A stretch of 26,324 nt of DNA from AP-16 sp036395835 (lineage in GTDB: Bacteria > Pseudomonadota > Alphaproteobacteria > Rhizobiales > Xanthobacteraceae), in the NCBI GenBank assembly GCA_036395835.1, contig DASWCW010000186.1:1-26324 (forward strand). Direction: 5' to 3'. Shown here piece by piece: positions 23,320-26,324 of this stretch. The notes beneath the pieces were generated by a model. That model did not search any database. It was not told where the DNA came from and worked only from the letters and a program-made list of their open reading frames with translations. Made by a program: the position numbers and the translations under genes. Position 1 is the first letter of the stretch. Every line of letters begins with the position of its first letter.

Positions 23320-24684
23320 TCACGTCGCGGGCACGGCGGACGCGCCCTGGTCCTTCGCGGTTTTCGGCAGTCGGCCCATCGCGAATACGGCAGCGCAGGC
23401 GATCAGCACCGGAATCGCTCCGGCGAAGAAGATCGTCGGGATATGCCATTGCAGGGACAGCATCATGCCGCCCAGCAGGGGCCCGATGATGGAGCCGATG
23501 CGGCCGATGCCGAGCGCCCAGCCGACCCCGGTCGAGCGGATGAAGGTCGGATAGAACGTCGCGGTGAGCGCATTGGCGCCGATCTGGGCTCCGACCACGC
23601 AGAAACCGGCGCCGAACACCGCCGGGATGATGAGCTCGATCGCCGAGCCCGCCTGTCCGATCGCCGCGATCAGGATGGCGGCGGCGAAATACGCGCCCGC
23701 CAGCACCCGATAGGGACCGAAGCGCTCGATCAGGAACGCGAGCACCAGCGTGCCGACGATGCCGCCCACCTGGAACAATGCGGTCGCGATCACCGCGAGC
23801 CGCACCGAAACGCCGGTGTTGTTGATGACGGTGGGCAGCCAGGTTGCGCAGAAATAGATGACGAGCAGATTGGTGAAGAACATTACCCAGATCAGGACGG
23901 TGGCCAGCGCACGCCCTTCGGTGAACAAATGCTGCACCGGGAATCCCTCCGGGTGCTCTTCCGGCGCGACGAACCGGGTACCGGGCGCGAATCGCAATGC
24001 CGGGTTGATGGCGCGGAGCAGCCCGGCCACGTAGTTGTCCTGGGTACCTCTAAGCGAGAGCAGCCGGATCGACTCCGGGAGCCAGAAAATCAGGATCGGC
24101 GCGAGCAGGATCGGAAAGATGCCGCCGATCCAGAACACGCTTTGCCAGCCGTAGGAGGGCACGAGCTGCGCCGCAATCGCCCCGCCGACCGCGGAGCCGA
24201 GCGAGAACCCGATGAACATCACCATGATCATGGTGGCGCGGCTGCGCTGCGGCGCGTACTCGCAGGTCAGCGCGATCGGGTTGGGCATGGCGCCGCCGAG
24301 ACCGAGGCCAGTGATGAAGCGCCAGACCAGGAGGCTCGTGGTGGATTCCGCGGTGACGGTGAGCAGCGACGTGATGCCGAACCAGAGTGTGCAGAAGACG
24401 ATGATGGGCTTGCGCCCGATGCGGTCGGCGAGCGGGCTGAACGCCAGCGCGCCGAGCATCAACCCGACGAGCCCGGCGCTGAAGGTCCATCCGAGCTCTC
24501 CCGGCGCAAGATTCCAGGCCTTGCTCAGGGTGGGCGCCACGTAACCGATGGCCTGCGCATCGAAGCCGTCCATGAACACGACCGCGGCGCACAGCAGGGC
24601 CACGCGAATCTGCAATGCGCTGATCTTCTGCTCGTCGATCAGCGCCGGAACGTTCACCTCCGATGCGGCGGCGGACGCGGTCAT
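23320..24684 (-). CDS. AAHS-family aromatic acid:H+ symporter (MFS)
   Basis: This is a 454-residue MFS transporter with twelve helices. FMDGFDAQAIGYVAPTLSKAW (DGFD in helix 1), FSPLADRIGRKPIIV (motif A) and GLGLGGAMPNPIALTCEYAPQRSRA mark the aromatic acid:H+ symporter family (PcaK/BenK). It probably takes up a benzoate-like acid. GGAGG stands seven bases before ATG 24684. There is no ring-cleavage gene adjacent; the P450-ferredoxin genes 2.6 kb away could be related but are not cotranscribed. Confidence 0.9.
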   Translation of the reverse strand: MTASAAASEVNVPALIDEQKISALQIRVALLCAAVVFMDGFDAQAIGYVAPTLSKAWNLAPGELGWTFSAGLVGLMLGALAFSPLADRIGRKPIIVFCTLWFGITSLLTVTAESTTSLLVWRFITGLGLGGAMPNPIALTCEYAPQRSRATMIMVMFIGFSLGSAVGGAIAAQLVPSYGWQSVFWIGGIFPILLAPILIFWLPESIRLLSLRGTQDNYVAGLLRAINPALRFAPGTRFVAPEEHPEGFPVQHLFTEGRALATVLIWVMFFTNLLVIYFCATWLPTVINNTGVSVRLAVIATALFQVGGIVGTLVLAFLIERFGPYRVLAGAYFAAAILIAAIGQAGSAIELIIPAVFGAGFCVVGAQIGANALTATFYPTFIRSTGVGWALGIGRIGSIIGPLLGGMMLSLQWHIPTIFFAGAIPVLIACAAVFAMGRLPKTAKDQGASAVPAT

Positions 24685-24702
24685 GGCGGTTCCTCCGGTC
24701 CC

Positions 24703-24718
24703 GTTCTGTTTGTGGAAC
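24703..24718. promoter_or_regulatory. Weak inverted repeat upstream of AAHS transporter gene
   Basis: GTTC (24703-24706) and GAAC (24715-24718) form a short inverted repeat with an 8-base spacer, followed outward by CTTAGCTTAGC. Transport genes of this family are often under IclR-type regulators, whose sites are short palindromes. Half-sites of four bases are weak evidence. Confidence 0.25.
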
Positions 24719-24814
24719 TTAGCTTAGCAAGGAACCGGAGCACGGACGACACCGCCCATAGGAACGACAGCGGCCGGAACAGCTAGGGACTTTCCGTCCG
24801 CTATCGTGCGCGGT

Positions 24815-25474
<660 letters not shown>

Positions 25475-25625
25475 GACGGTCTCCTCTTGCGGCCGCGCCG
25501 CCAGGCACACCCAGTCTCGTCCCCAATATAGTGCCGGGTCGGGCGCCCTGCGGCATCAAAATGGCCGCTGAGTCCGGTCACGAAGCGGCGAGCGCCGTGG
25601 GTTGCGGCCGGAACGGGCCGGTGGC

Positions 25626-25946
25626 TCAATCGCGCCCGTAGCCGATGAGCGGCCTCTTCTTGCGCCCGAGCAGGATCAGGATCGATCCGAGCACGCCGAG
25701 CACCAGCCAGGTCGGCTGTTCCAGCACCGTCTGGATCACCGGGTTCCACAGCCATACGGCGACATGGCGCTCGATCGCGGGCTGGAGCAGCTGCAGCGAA
25801 CTGGGGTTCAGGTCGTACCAGGTCTTGCCCAGCTGGGTGACCGAGATGGCATTGCCGGCGATCGACTTGGTGCCGTCGATGACCAGCCACACGAAAGCCG
25901 CCGCGAGGATCCACAGGCCGAGAAAACGCAACAAGAATCGGATCAT
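25626..25946 (-). CDS. Small two-helix membrane protein, unknown function
   Basis: This 106-residue protein has one helix at the N-terminus (FLLRFLGLWILAAAFVWLVIDG) and one near the C-terminus (TWLVLGVLGSILILLG), followed by the basic RKKRPLIGYGRD. The central ~50 residues (QLGKTWYDLNPSSLQLLQPAIERHV) are amphipathic and probably periplasmic. Homologues are found as conserved hypotheticals in Hyphomicrobiales to my recollection. It lies upstream of msrA on the same strand, 151 bp away. Confidence 0.7.
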   Translation of the reverse strand: MIRFLLRFLGLWILAAAFVWLVIDGTKSIAGNAISVTQLGKTWYDLNPSSLQLLQPAIERHVAVWLWNPVIQTVLEQPTWLVLGVLGSILILLGRKKRPLIGYGRD

Positions 25947-26197
25947 GCCTTGGTCCCGTTGGCGTCGGTGCGCCTCGTTGTGCTCGGCCCGGGCTCGTCA
26001 ACGGCCAAGGCCCGGTCCGCGCCGCCTGCAGCGGGTCGATTACTCCGGCCCGTGCCGCGGTTCAACAGGGATCCGGACGAGCGCGAGAGAAACGGCGATG
26101 GCCGCGTCCCGTGCCGCGCTCCTTCTCCGCCGCCTCCTTCCTTCCGGACGCCCGACCCCCTACATCACCAAGCGGATCGCGGCCGGCCGGAAGCACG

Positions 26198-26225
26198 TTG
26201 TCCGGCCCGCGCGCGCCGCTATAGT
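26198..26225 (+). promoter_or_regulatory. Candidate sigma-70 promoter for tRNA-Ser
   Basis: TTGTCC (26198-26203), a 16-bp spacer and TATAGT (26220-26225) place a start near 26232, about 12 bases before the tRNA. Position and match are good for a stable-RNA promoter. Confidence 0.6.
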
Positions 26226-26243
26226 GCCGGTCCGCGTCGATCC

Positions 26244-26324
26244 GGAGGGGTGGCCGAGCGGCTGAAGGCGCACGCTTGGAAAGCGTGTATACGGGAAACC
26301 GTATCGAGGGTTCGAATCCCTCTC
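26244..26324 (+). tRNA. tRNA-Ser(GGA), cut by window end
   Basis: GGAGGGG begins the acceptor stem and TGGCCGAG...GGCTGAAGGC forms the D arm. CACGC-TTGGAAA-GCGTG is the anticodon arm, with GGA at 26278-26280. The long variable arm (TATACGGGAAACCGTATC) marks a class II tRNA. GAGGG-TTCGAAT-CCCTC is the T arm. The 3' acceptor strand lies beyond the window. Confidence 0.96.

Noticed and set aside
21589..24786. 1,065-codon open frame on the plus strand opposite both MFS genes
   Set aside because: Highly charged, low-complexity antisense of two clear transporters; a normal effect of high GC third positions.

Overview
The window reads as chromosomal DNA of a high-GC alphaproteobacterium, probably Hyphomicrobiales (Bradyrhizobium/Xanthobacteraceae-like). 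I infer this from codon use, from the kinds of genes present (Ku, Ogt, COG3904-type protein, DUF1326/DUF2182 pair, P450 with a 3Fe-4S ferredoxin, AAHS transporter) and from the tRNA style. I had no database access, so taxon and family names rest on recognition alone.

Left part (1-11,770) is accessory and damaged. It opens with a head-to-head junction near 353-362 where a response-regulator receiver gene and a Ku (NHEJ) gene have each lost their 5' end. Next comes a visibly AT-richer pair of divergent genes: a DUF3883 PD-(D/E)XK-type protein (775-1632, -) and a large membrane patatin-like phospholipase (1780-4297, +). The latter is broken near its 3' end by a tandem CTAG duplication. A set of leftward genes follows: a small membrane protein, an NAD(P)-binding epimerase overlapping a 4-TM protein, and a multi-helix cytochrome b-like membrane protein. 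A decayed second copy of that last gene's 3' end lies just beyond the epimerase. A divergent MocR-type regulator (8069-9562) has direct-repeat operator candidates in the shared promoter. An HxlR regulator faces a dienelactone-hydrolase-like gene across a palindromic operator. The part closes with a repeat element and the 3' three-quarters of a tRNA-Val(CAC), which looks like an integration (att) scar.

Right part (11,770-26,324) looks more like ordinary high-GC chromosome. It holds a secreted Kazal-type inhibitor, an ogt gene with a one-base frameshift, a GST, a membrane diguanylate cyclase (GGEEF with I-site), a ClpP-like exported protein, a PilZ protein, and a membrane-anchored PEBP/YbhB protein. 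The DUF1326-DUF2182 pair, a lone TupB-type ABC permease and a ferredoxin-P450 operon come next. The rest is an exported papain-like protein, a DHA2 drug exporter, an AAHS aromatic-acid transporter, MsrA, a small membrane protein, and a tRNA-Ser(GGA) cut by the window end.

Working links between genes are few but readable. Ferredoxin and P450 overlap and should act together. GGDEF and PilZ proteins make and read c-di-GMP. DUF1326 and DUF2182 probably act as a metal-related membrane pair. MocR and HxlR probably control their divergent neighbours. The most novel candidate unit is the DUF3883/membrane-patatin pair, which has the look of a defence cassette; that role is inference.
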